From contig NC_074716.1 of assembly GCF_947242115.1 (NCBI RefSeq), positions 9,067,501 to 9,131,500 on the forward strand: 64,000 nt of DNA, in the 5' to 3' direction. Within the stretch, counting starts at the first letter, position 1. The number at the start of each line of letters is the position of its first letter. Under the pieces are notes generated by a model that did not search any database, was not told the DNA's origin, and saw nothing but the letters and a program-made list of their open reading frames with translations. Source of the DNA: Biomphalaria glabrata (Eukaryota > Mollusca > Gastropoda > Planorbidae). A program made the translations under genes and the position numbers. Below are positions 45,834 to 56,034 of this stretch, one piece after another.

Positions 45834-45958
45834 TGCTTCTGCTTTCCTAGTTTCTGCTTTCCTAGTTTCTGCTTTCCTAGTTTCTGCTTTCCTAGTTTCT
45901 GCTTTCCTAGTTTCTGCTTTCCTAGTTTCTGCTTTCCTAGTTTCTGCTTCCATAGTTT
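45834..45958. repeat. 15-bp minisatellite, about eight copies
   Basis: The unit tgctttcctagtttc is repeated about eight times, ending with ctgcttccatagttt. The minus strand reads as a KLGKQ or ETRKA repeat, which is a by-product of the unit length. Confidence 0.95.
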
Positions 45959-46109
45959 TGCTGACTTTGGCCAACTTTTTCCGTCTTGCCTAGGGATATG
46001 TCGAACTGGGTGTGACTGGTTGTGACTGAGTTTAGCCTGAGGTTTCCGGGACTTGTCCTCCAACAGAATGAATCACGCATACCAAAAGTTGCAATGACAT
46101 AGAGGCCAA

Positions 46110-46215
46110 TTCGAGGAAAGCTCAAACAAGGACTGGGAAGAGGCTGCAGACGTTGCCTGTGACAGGTCTTTATGGAGACAGCTGCCGCCTATGAGACGAA
46201 CGGTGCGCTAGGACC
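46110..46215 (+). mobile_element. LINE C-terminal scrap
   Basis: Translation DWEEAADVACDRSLWRQLPP then MRRTVR and a stop resembles the W-E-x-A-x-D-R-x-x-W-R block that closes the LINE C-termini at 433-1089 and 63480-63790. Only about 30 residues are legible. Confidence 0.45.
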
Positions 46216-46734
46216 TACGTTAAGTAATTAATTTAGGATATGTTCCGCGTATTTCATTAGACGTTCGATCCCTATCTTGGATGATATAAAGGGAGGCTTT
46301 GCGGGGGATAGCGACCCCACCTTTAATAGCTACAGAAACTGCAAACTTTGAGTGTCTAAGTAGCAAGATTTATCTGGTAGCTTACCTCACTCACTTTATG
46401 TATTGTTTCTGTTTTAGTCTGCCTCTATTTTTCTTCCGTGTTGATGTTTCAGATTCATTTAGATTCCTAGTTCATGTTGTTTTCTAATCAAGTTGTTTAT
46501 TTTGTATTTTTTTTTCTTGCGTCTTACTGTAGGACCGTCTACATGTATTCGCATCATATGAAGTCCAGTTTCTATACAAGCTTGTTGCTGAATTTGTATA
46601 AAAATATGTATAATCTCTCAGTTCTAACAACTTGATCTTAACTAACTAAAAAAAAACGTATTCTAAGCGTAACTCATTATCCTAAACCTTATCCAATTTC
46701 CAAAATCTAAGTAACTGGCAATAATCCTCAGAAC

Positions 46735-46990
46735 CACGGGGCGGGGTGGCTGAGTGGTAAAGCGCTTGCGTTTTTAACCGAGGAGTTCGAATCTCGGTGG
46801 AGACTGAGGTTTTGAATTTTCGGGATATTTAGGACGCACTCCAATCCACCCAACTCTAATGGGTAAATGACATTAGTTTGGGAAAGTAAAGACGGTTGGT
46901 CGTTGTGCTGGCCACATGACTGCCTTCTTAATCATCGGTTAAAATAAAAGGTTAGGATTGCGTCTGAAAGCGGAACTTCACTCATCTTCA
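46735..46990 (+). mobile_element. SINE type A with intact tRNA-like boxes
   Basis: The head ggggtggctgagtggtaaag and B-box region gagttcgaatctcgg are followed by tggagactgaggttttg, ccacccaactctaatgggt, aagtaaagacggttggtcg and ttgtgctggccacatgact. The promoter boxes look usable. Confidence 0.85.
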
Positions 46991-46999
46991 GAAACCAGG

Positions 47000-47650
47000 G
47001 ATCTTATATCAGTTGCTAAAAAAATCGAGCAAATAAAGAGAGTGGCTAGGGAGAGATGGAAGAAGGTTCAGTTCAAATATATTCATGAATTGTAGTAATC
47101 CAATACAGAGATCCCATACCATTCTCTGTATCTAGTTAGAAATAAAAGGGTCGCAATTTGTTATTTGTTACTAGTGAAGATCATAAAATTCATTCATATC
47201 ATTACTTAATGGACCACTTATGGTGAATTAAAAAAAAACTCGAAAGAAGGGGAAACAAGAGTTGGGGTAGGGGTAGCTGTACGAAAATATCTTTTGACAG
47301 CTATCACGGCTGATCAAGTTTTATCTGGAAAGAAATGGTAGAGATGGATTCAGCAAGATATTTACTGTCAATTAATGAATAATTAGCTAAGTTCATACGA
47401 AAGGCAAACACTGAAAGGTGGATGTCTGTTATAGGGAACTGAATCATAAAATATTAGGGATATGACATTCAAACTGAAAATATTTAAACAGACCTAGATT
47501 GTGTCAAAGGAAATCCTTCATAGGGAAAACTCTCGTAAAACGTTCTCTGACATTTCTAGATTCTAGGATCATCTCTAATTATTAATTATGCACTCGTTTC
47601 AAGCATCGTTAAGTTAATGCTGACGATTTAATTTCTTTTCTAAGTATGTT
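47000..47650. other. Gene-free stretch
   Basis: No coding text or repeat end was recognised. Confidence 0.35.
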
Positions 47651-47654
47651 TTTA

Positions 47655-47956
47655 CAGGGCCGGATTTAGGGTGAGGAATGACGGGGCTAGTGTCCCAAAA
47701 CGTCTACGTTTTATTGTCAAACTTTTTTTTTCGTATTTTTATTGACAATATTTAAGTCTTACGGTTGGCAACACTTGTTGTTGTTAAGAAGTACTCGCTT
47801 GTAGCGTGCACTGAAAATTGCAGTTAACTCGGTAATTTAGTTTTGAATAAATTGTGTTTGATTTTTTAACAGCTACTGCGTTCTTTGAAATTGAAATACA
47901 TTTTTTATTGGCAATAAAGTTTTGAAAGACTTGACGACCTCCAAAATTCGGCCCTG
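47655..47956. mobile_element. Short hAT-like MITE (302 bp)
   Basis: The left end CAGGGCCGGATTTAGG and right end CCAAAATTCGGCCCTG are imperfect inverted repeats. The flanks tgttttta (left) and tgtttttg (right, two bases outside the end) look like a worn 8-bp target duplication. It has no coding capacity. Confidence 0.65.
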
Positions 47957-48184
47957 TGTGTTTTTGTCTAAAAGGTATTGATCCATTTTAATTAATCTTG
48001 AAAGTTCAATATATCAACTGGAAGTCTACAGTCTAATGGCCAACAAAATATATATATATATATCTTTTTAAACTTTGCAAACTATTCAACTTTAATAATT
48101 ACCAGGTATAGAATATTATATACCTGTCTGAACACTCCACTGTCACAGTTTCTGTTATTTTCTGTGAACATTTCAGCAAAGTAA

Positions 48185-48480
48185 AAAAAACAAGATTACA
48201 AAGAGAGTTTGTGTTACACAAACTCAGAGGCGGCCCCCGTCGAAGTCGGATCTCTGTCGGATCTGCATATTCGCAAATAATATTCAAGAGGTGATTTAAT
48301 TTTGATGTAAAATGTTTTACACGTTTCGGATGTTCCTTCAGAGTTGAAGATAATTACTTCCTAGTCCAAACCTCCCGCAGGACGACGGGGGATGGGAGCG
48401 GGCAGGGTTTGAACCCTGGGCCATCCATAAATCTGAACGACAGTCCAGCGCGCAAACCGCACGACCAGGCAGCCATCCGA
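48185..48480 (-). mobile_element. SINE family C end and SINE type B, both minus strand
   Basis: Positions 48185-48270 are the reverse complement of the family C 3' end (acaaagagagtttgtgttac, aaactcagaggcggccccc). Positions 48315-48478 are a good minus-strand type B copy: tRNA-like head at the right (gtgcggtttgcgcgctggac in reverse complement), B box gggttcaaaccctgcc, and the body gcgggaggtttggactagga. Confidence 0.75.
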
Positions 48481-48639
48481 TGGTCAAAAGTAATAATGTT
48501 TCAAAGATTCATTTGCCGTAAATTTAAATTTAAATTTAATAAAAAAATAGTAGATTAGTTTTAGTATATTAAAACATTACAATATTGATCAAAACGTTTG
48601 GAAATGAAAAACTTCACTTTTTTTTTACACTTTAAGTTT

Positions 48640-48820
48640 AGAAATTGAAATTCTACATCTTAATCTAGTCTATTTTAGTCTAAACTAGATCTAGAAATTC
48701 TAGATCTAGACTCTAAAATAATTTTAATTAGAATATAAATCCAGATCTAGATATACTGTAATAAAAATCTAGATCTAGTTTAAAAAATCTAGATTAGATC
48801 TAAATCAAGATATCATTCCT
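48640..48820. repeat. CTAGATCT-rich patch
   Basis: An irregular cluster of tctagatctag, ctagaaattctagatct and agatctagatata motifs. Similar patches lie at 31440-31700, 32740-32850, 36065-36110, 36475-36605 and 58370-58630. It is not a clean tandem array. Confidence 0.7.
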
Positions 48821-48867
48821 TTTTTAAACGCGAGTCACATAACGAGGCTTAATAAACATTACTATAC

Positions 48868-49640
48868 CGAGTTCTTTTTTCATTTCATTTGAAGAATTAA
48901 TTCCATATAACGTCAGAGGGAAAAAAAAAACACTACGTCACACGGCCTAGCTAGACTAAAAATCGCCTTCATCTATAAGAGCCATTTATCGAGTGTTCAT
49001 AGACTTTGGTGCACCGAGTGCGTTCTTTAAGCATTTCATTTAAAGAATTCATTCCATATGACGTCAAATGAAAAAAAAAACACTACGTCACACGGCCTAG
49101 CTAGAATAAAAATCGCCTTCATCATTACGAGACTTTTATCGAGTGTTCATAGACATTGGTGCACCGAGTGCGTTCTTTTAGCATTTCATTTAAAAAATTC
49201 ATTCCATATGACGTCAAAGGAAAAAAAAAACACTACGTCACAAGGCCTAGCTAGACTAAAAATCACCTTTATCAACACGAGCCATTTCTCGAGTGTTCAT
49301 AGACATTGGTGCACCGAGTGCGTTCTTTTAGCATTTCATTTAAAGAATTCATTCCATGTGACGTCAAAGGAAAAAAAAACACTACGTCACACGGCTTAGT
49401 TAGACTAAAATATGTTTTCATTAATACAAGCAATTTTTTCGAGGGTTAATAGACATTGGTGCACCGAGTGCGTTCTTTTAACATTACATTTAAAGAGTCC
49501 ATTCATATGACGTCAAAGAAAAAAAATTCCATTACCTCACAATAGGCTAGTACCGGTACCATAAAAAAAAATGTCTTTATTTACACGAGATATTTAACGA
49601 GGGTTCATAGACATTGGTGCACTGAGTTCTAATAGATATT
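48868..49640 (+). repeat. 150-bp satellite, about five copies, with TGACGTCA sites
   Basis: Monomers begin at about 48868, 49016, 49166, 49316 and 49466, with a partial at 49620. Each has catttcatttaaagaattc, a TGACGTCA or close variant, an a-run, actacgtcacacggc, ctagctagactaaaaatcg and gttcatagacattggtgcac. The outer copies are the most diverged. Confidence 0.92.
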
Positions 49641-50780
49641 ATTTAAAAAGGATCAAAGCCACATTGTTTTTGCGTTTTGTCTGTCAGTCGGTCTGTCCGT
49701 TATCTTGATATAAAAAAAAACAACTAAAAGTTATTAAAAATTGATTAACCTTTATTTTACGTTTCAAAACATCGCAATAATTTTTAGGTATGAACACAAT
49801 TGAAAAGTTTATATAATAGATTGTTCCGGATGTTTGTATAAATAGTAAAAGAAAAAGAGAATTTCAGATAAATGTAATACCGTTAATTAAATTTTTTGGA
49901 TGGTCTCGTATAAAAATTAGATGTACTACAGCCACGTGGAGAGATTTTCATACCTTACTTTGGTGTTTGGATTCTGTTTTCCTTAAAAATCGGAACATAA
50001 TATTAACGATAATTAGATTTTTTAATGTTTTAGGTAGAAAGTTAAATGTACTGTAAGAGAGTAGTGAGTTAAAATATTTTTCATAAAAATCCGTAAAAAC
50101 ATTATTTCGTAAATGAGAAGATTATTTGTTTATTAATTAGAAGAGGGAGTTCAAACAATTATTTGGCGTTAGTAGATTTTTAAATAAATTCGGAAATTTC
50201 TGGCGACGATTTGTAAGAAACAAAATCCGGAACTTTCTTTATCGATTACAAAACTTCTATGTTATGTTTTACAAGAAAATTAAATGTCTAAAAAGTAATT
50301 TTCAGTAATCAATTCTAGTAAATTATTTTTTTTAAAAGCCTTATGCGATTTCAAACAATCATTAGGCATAATTCATGTTTTATAAAACAATATCCGGAAC
50401 ATTTTTACACTTAATGAAATATAAGTCAGTATAGAGATTATGATTTAGCATTAATATGCTATTTACATAAAAAACGGAACAACATATTATTGATAATGTG
50501 TTTTTGCAACGTTTAAGCATGGAAATTGAATGTAATATAAATTAGAAGAGCAAACAAACATTTGTTGGCGTTGATTAGTTTTGCAAAAAAAAATCCGGAA
50601 CAATCAATTTTAGATACTTAAAACTATTGAGATGTTATGGGAGGAACATTAAAGGGTAAATCAGATTTTCAATAGCTTTTAGAGTTCTAGTTTTTTAAAT
50701 CTAATCGTGACGGACAGACCGACCAACAGACAAAACGCACAAAAATAAGCTTCTTTTATTCGGATGGGGGCACTAAACAA
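49640..50780. mobile_element. Inverted-end element with GTCTGTC arrays
   Basis: The left side has ttgcgttttgtctgtcagtc then ggtctgtccg (49668-49700). The right side in reverse complement has gtgcgttttgtctgttggtc then ggtctgtccgtc (about 50745-50710). The interior of about 1 kb is AT-rich with repeated cggaac-aaatt patches and no coding capacity. Exact ends and target duplication are not resolved. Confidence 0.5.
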
Positions 50781-51179
50781 AAAATAAATAAAATCTGATT
50801 TTTAAAAAAAGTCTAAGGAATTGGTTTAGCACCTGATCATGTTGCGACGTTACGCTACTGCACGAAAATCGCTGCATAAAAAGTCCATTAAAAAAATGTG
50901 CGTGATATTTACATACAAAGTGCATTATTAGCCTTTATAAACAAACAGAAATGTTTTCTTTTAATTTTAGCAGCTAGTTGACCAGAAAAAACGTCTTTAA
51001 CTATTATTTGTATTTGTTGTAAACATTTCCTGTACATTTTAAAAATATATTTGACTTAGTGATACTGAAAATACACAAAAGTTGTCCATCTTTGTTAGCA
51101 TATTGTAACATTGCCTCCCTTACATTTACGTAATTGTTTTAGAATTGGTGTATTTTTATGAAAAAATCGCTTGCATAAT

Positions 51180-51390
51180 TAATTTTATAAATTAAACGGT
51201 TTGCTTTTAGAAAACCAAAAGTAGCCGTTGCACCTAAACTTTTCAAGCCGGATTTAATGATGAAATAATATTTTTCATATCTCTTCTAGTTTTCGAGATC
51301 TGAGTGTGACAGACGGACAGACGGACAGTCGGACATTTTGCACAAACCTAATAGCGGCTTTTTCCCCTTACGGGGGCCGCTAAAAAAGGC
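51180..51390 (-). mobile_element. Right end of the AGCGGCCCCCG element family
   Basis: In reverse complement it reads TTTAGCGGCCCCCGTAAGGG, gccgctattaggtttgtgc, a gtccgtctgtccgtctgtc array, aaaactagaagagatatg and gcaacggctacttttgg, the same order as 44520-44770. The two could be ends of one 6.9-kb element or separate inverted copies. Confidence 0.6.
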
Positions 51391-51394
51391 TCAA

Positions 51395-52430
51395 AATACT
51401 TTGGTCGTCAAATTATGTGTCTGTGTTGTGTTAACAACATTTGCTGCCAAATTTGTTTTAGTCTCAATGTTGAGAGATGAAATAAACAAAAATTTATAAT
51501 AATATTAGACTGTTGCCTTCGCCGATAAGTCAAAGAAACAAAAAGAATAAAAACATGTATTTTATTTTATTGATTTATTATTTTAAATTTGAAAAGAAAA
51601 ACAAAAACGTGCGTATTGTAAATGTCTGTCAGACAGAATTTCATTCACATTTTAAAAGAAGTAATCTCATTTCTGATAAACATCATTACCAGAATGCTTT
51701 CAGTGTAAAGTGTTAAATTAAGCACCACAAGATGTAGTTTATACTTTAACTTTTTCAGTTTGCCAAAGTAATTCTATCACTCATACATGTTTATTAAAAT
51801 AGAAAGTAAAATTAAAGTATAAAATAAATGGATTTACTTATTCTATTAAATGTACAACATCAGTAGACTGATGCTTAAAAATGACAACAAAAAATAAATA
51901 AAAAAATGATGTAATTAAAAAGATAGAAAATTATAAGAAGACAATGTCAATCTGACAATGTCAATCTAAGAAGACAATGTCAATCTGACAATGTCAATTT
52001 AAGAAGACAATGTCAATCTGATCCTGCTTTAAAACTGTAGTGTAGAGCCGATCACACAATTTTAAATATTTACACCGAGTCCCGAGTATGATATATAACA
52101 TATTACTGTACTCTTCCTTAACATTCATATTTGAAGACATATGAAGGTTTGGGAAATTCAAAGACATTGTTATAGTACACGAGTCAGTCTGTTAAAACTG
52201 CAGTTTAGCTTATAAAATGTGTTTCCAAATAAATGTTTGTATAAAACAACAAACAGTCGCTATGTGTCAGCTTTCTTTGATTATTTGTAAGTCTATTTTT
52301 AAAAAATAAAGCTGCAAAAATGCATCTATTTCTAATCACAACTCTTTTAAAAACAACTTAATATCACACCCATTATTGACAACACTAGAAAAATAAATTC
52401 TTCCATAGCTGCCCTTGTTCTTAGTATTAT
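51395..52430. other. Gene-free stretch with a small minisatellite
   Basis: Positions 51935-52022 hold gacaatgtcaatctgacaat and related units separated by taagaa. The rest is AT-rich and is probably the 3' flank of gene 3. No polyadenylation signal could be assigned with confidence. Confidence 0.5.
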
Positions 52431-52434
52431 TAAT

Positions 52435-53527
52435 TTAATATGCTGTTACTATAGTTTCTTTCCTACTAAATGCATCAGCTATTATCTGCAGTGTATACGT
52501 TTTTTCCTGGACTGGAAAATTGTACAAACAAAAATAATTGGTCCCTTCTTGGGTGATAAATGTTTCAAAACATTCTGTTTTTTTCTCTTCTAAGAACCCA
52601 ACGTATTCCTTTGCTGTTGAAAAATTTAAAGTTTTAAAATTTTTATCGTCTTTGCAGTGTTTGAGAAAGTGAGTCACCTCACAGTGTTGACTGACGAATT
52701 GTAAGCCATTGGAACTGCATCCCCCCTTTAGTTCGGTTAATAAGTCACTATATTCTTTTTGTTTGCTGGCATTCTCTGTAAATCCATTGGCTAATTCTAT
52801 CTCAGCATTTTTTCTCACAGCTGATCTCCGTTTTGGTTTAGCCCCACCGGACGCTTCTTTCAACTGCATTACAGCAAACTCGCATACAGCGCAAAAGTCG
52901 GCTATGTTCGTTACCTTTTCGTACTGTGCGAATTTGATGCCCGCCTTTATAAAATGATCTTTTTCACGAAAAGTGCCATTAAAAAGTTGGTAAACTCTTT
53001 GTATTTCAAAGGGTTTTATTTTGGCGAAAATCGCTTTCCCATCAATTAGAAAACTGTTTAAATCTGTTTCTGTTGCAATGTGTAGCTTATTAGCGATATA
53101 GAACAGTTTGTACGTTATTTCACTGTCTAACAGTATTTTATAGTGTTTCCGTATATTGTGACATTTGGTAAATTCTTCATTTTTATCGTCTAAAAAGTCT
53201 TTTATACTAATTCCATCAGTGTTGAGCTTCCTTGTAACCGAGAGAAGCTCCGTTTGATATTCTTTGGATAACTGGGAAAAGGCCAAAGGATGTATTTTTA
53301 GCTCGTCGTTTAGGTTAAGCAAGACGTTTATTTTGCCTAATTGTGTTTCTTGATCAGAAATATTATTTAGTGAGCGAATAAATAATGCTTGTCTTTGGTC
53401 TGATTGGTTACAAAGACTTTCGGAGTGACGCTTCAACTCTTCAGACACAAAACTTTGCATACACTTCATACATCGTGACAATAACTCCACCCCAGTGCAC
53501 ACATTCTCCTGGCAAGATTCTTGCATG
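52435..53527 (-). CDS. Gene 3 exon 3: long unique C-terminal region
   Basis: This is a single open stretch of 363 codons after the Met at 53526, which is remarkable in such AT-rich, repeat-rich DNA and supports selection. The text is Lys/Glu/Leu-rich; the Cys/His cluster RCMKCMQSFVSEELKRHSES is near its start. If the acceptor at 53528 is wrong, the exon could belong to a separate gene starting at the Met. Confidence 0.75.
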
Positions 53528-54479
53528 CTTTATAAATAATGTGTACCCGTACAAATGTATATTGCAGTAACCAACAGAATATCAATTGGGCATTATTAAG
53601 TATTCGCTATATATAAAATAATAACACATACACTGTATAGACAAAAATATCAAGTTATCAGCTACTGCTTAACTTGTAAAATCAATACAAGGTCTATATT
53701 ATTTATCGATGTAGTATTTTGCCATTGTTATTATTCGACTCCGCAAATAAAAAAAAGTGAAATAATTAGTTTTATTACATAAACCGAAAGTGGAGATCTA
53801 GAAAGTAGTAAATATTTCCAACATTTACCCCCCAATAGCATCAGCTTTCACTATGCTGCCTTTTGCATAGCTCTGACCTTCTGCCACGTTATACCTCTCC
53901 CAGGCTTGCACAGCTTCTTCTAAGACAGAGACTGTGTCATCGTCCTGTAGTGTAGTGTCGAGAATTTGTTCTAACGTTTCGCCTTCCTCGTCCGTTGAGA
54001 AATGTTTGAAGTCGTTCAGAATAACTCGCAATGCAGATCTGTGTCTTGTCGGGGACTGTTCTCTTGTCGCATCAAAGTTAACAGCAAATTCAAAGAGGAA
54101 ATCGAGAATAGTTTCAAGATTCTTCTTCAGAATAGTTCCGATCTCGTTTTCCTGCCTGCTGTTGAACTGAATCCCTGCCTTATCGCAGCTGTCAATAGCT
54201 TCTAAAACACGTTCGCAATAAATATCATTGGGCTCCTGTGAAAAACGTTGTAGGTTTGTCAGCAAAGTTTTCTTTTTTATTAAACGGTCCATATTATAAT
54301 GAAAGGATCTGTAAAAATTAGGGATAATTTGTTGTCATAAAATTATGTTTAAACATCTTCACATTTGTGTGAATCTAAAAATACATTTGAGATATTTTAA
54401 TGTAAATAGATTATGCAATGTAACATTAGGTGCGAAAACGTTACAATAATAAATATACTCACTGTTTGGATTGCTGCAT
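52435..54479 (-). CDS. Uncharacterised two-part protein, three exons, 529 aa (paralogue of gene 2 in its N-terminus)
   Basis: Proposed exons (minus strand) are 54479-54463 (MQQSK plus two bases), 54308-53829 and 53527-52435. The 1590 nt form one frame. Donors are ACA|GTGAGT and GG|GTAAAT; acceptors are tttttacag and tttataaag, the last with a weak pyrimidine tract. Residues about 12-150 match gene 2: IGTILKKNLETILDFLFEFA, EEGETLEQ, DDTVSVLEEAVQAWERYNVA. The last exon (residues 167-529) is new. It opens with a zinc-finger-like cluster C185-x2-C188-x11-H200-x4-C205, then mostly helical text, a basic patch KPKRRSAVRK, and no known catalytic motif. No signal peptide or membrane span is seen. I do not recognise the family. 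It faces gene 2 tail to tail. Confidence 0.7.
53829..54308 (-). CDS. Gene 3 exon 2: conserved helical domain
   Basis: The exon codes SFHYNMDRLIKKKTLLTNLQ onward to KADAIG. It starts in the same phase as the matching exon of gene 2, which supports common descent with the intron already present. An ATG at 54292 inside it could serve as an alternative start. The end in five G followed by GTAAAT gives phase 2, which fits the next exon. Confidence 0.8.
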
Positions 54480-55019
54480 TAAAAACACAGAAGTCAGACC
54501 TGTAATATAGGATAGAGAGAACTAATTGAACTAATGCAGAAATAATACTGTCTGGTGAACGGGAGGGATAACATTTTTTCTTTCTATTTTTTGTAAGCAT
54601 ATCATGAACGCTATAAACCAGAGTAAATGTATGAAATAAACTAGCTAGGTAATAGAAGACAATGCTGAAGGGATTATAGATCTAGGTTTTAGATACAGAA
54701 TCGCCTCTGGAGAAAACGAAGCCGTTTTAGGCCCTCACAACATAAATACAATAAAACCATGTGATTTGTCAGAGTGATGCCACCATCAGGCGAGGCGTAT
54801 TGAACAGTCGCCTCTGGTTATCTTTCCTTCCTTCTGTGGGACGTGTTTGTACAATTCGCTTCTGAAGAATGAACAGTACAGAAACTCTAGCAAACTTCTC
54901 TCCACTTACATTGAAAGGATTTAAAATTAAACGACAAGAAAAAAGGAAGAAAAAATAAAAAGGTGCAATGAAGTGATTAAATTACTTGAAACTTTAATAC
55001 TAGTATGAAGATATTGTTA

Positions 55020-56030
55020 TAAAAAGAAACATTAGAGAATAATAAGGCTTGTCTTCGAGTCCGAAGATTAGTGAGGAATGCAGTATTTCCCGTGGCTACG
55101 CAGCCCCAGCTGTGACCTACATATTTTGCCACAACTAGGGCAAGTATAATCATTGTCGCAGGTGGTTGATTTAGATTTTCTTTTCGCCGTCTGCGTTTGT
55201 CCTCGGCAGCGGATTTTCGATTGGTCTCAAATGTGTATCCCGCGGCCTTTTTGAGTGACCACCAGCCGTCTCGTTCTGAGGCTGCATGCAACCAGGTTCT
55301 CTCCTCCAAGTCAGCTAAGGCAAGTAGGCGCCTAAGCTGGTCTTTGCAGCGTTTCCAAGGGGCACCTGTTACATCGACGACCTTTAAGCTCACCATAAAA
55401 AAAGACTGCCTTTGTCATACTTCGTCCCCCATTCTTCTTCGTCTTCTTCTAGCCAGCTTTATTGCTGCTGAGCTGTGAGCTCTTATGCAGACTGTACCAA
55501 GGAAAAAAAAGTGTGCTGTTTTCTTCAGTTGTTCAGCACTGCCGTACAGGGTGTTGGTTATGTTGGGCTGTAGTGTAAGTAGGGTCTGCCTAAGGTGGAT
55601 TAGGGAGGGGCATTCAAAGAGGATATGGTTTACGGTTTCAAAGGGGTGGGCGCAGTGTCTGCAAAGGTAGATACGTGCCCTGCCCAGCGTAACTGTCGGG
55701 CCATAAGAATTCCCTCTATACTGTCCATACAGGCGTTCGCACGGACATCTCTTTTGGATAAAGCGCAAACATCTTTTGTGAAAGCACTCAAGTAGTCTTG
55801 CTTTCTGTATAGTACCCATGTCTCAGATCTATTTGGAAGGGTTGAGAGAACCACTGCCTTGTTGATATTTTTGTAGGCAAGCGGAGCGATTTATTCCGCC
55901 AAACTCTCGCCTGAAGGCGTCCAACTTTCCTTGAAAGGGAGGCGTCATTCGAAACTACACTACCCAGATAAGTGAAGTGATCTACCACTTTAGGGGCTGT
56001 CCGTTTACGGCGATCTTTTGGGCTGACTAT
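55020..56030 (-). mobile_element. LINE C-terminal remnant, interrupted
   Basis: The minus strand at 55988-55700 has VDHFTYLGSVVSNDASLSRK, LQARVWRNKSLRLPTKI and CERLYGQYRG-type text ending with RQLRWAGHVSTFADTAP. It resumes at 55396-55020 with VVDVTGAPWKRCKDQLRRLL, LADLEERTWLHAASERDGWW and a Cys/His tail, then the 3' end shared with 16543-16610 and 29655-29770. It is the same lineage as the copy at 15.6-16.6 kb and is inactive. Confidence 0.8.
55400..55700 (-). mobile_element. Second LINE fragment nested in the first
   Basis: The minus strand encodes GRARIYLCRHCAHPFETVNH then ILFECPSLIHLRQTLLTLQP and a basic tail RRRRRRMGDE. The C-x2-C...H...C pattern before 'L-x-x-L-R' is the RNase-H-downstream zinc region typical of Jockey/I-group LINEs and is foreign to the flanking LINE text. 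It appears inserted between the two parts of the outer element. The boundaries are approximate. Confidence 0.6.
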
Positions 56031-56034
56031 TCTC

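Noticed and set aside
45487-46063. Several overlapping repeat proteins on both strands
   Set aside because: They come from the 48-bp and 15-bp minisatellites, whose unit lengths keep frames open. No promoter, splice sites or flanking coding text support them.
46735-46810. Possible tRNA gene
   Set aside because: The A and B boxes are good, but they are followed by the common SINE body and the cloverleaf cannot be completed, so it is a SINE head. The same holds at 44793 and 60222.
49058-49399. 113-residue frame with an internal repeat
   Set aside because: It spans about two monomers of the 150-bp satellite; the repeat in the protein is the repeat in the DNA.
52709-54205. Plus-strand frames opposite gene 3
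   Set aside because: They are antisense to exons with paralogue support and have no domain.
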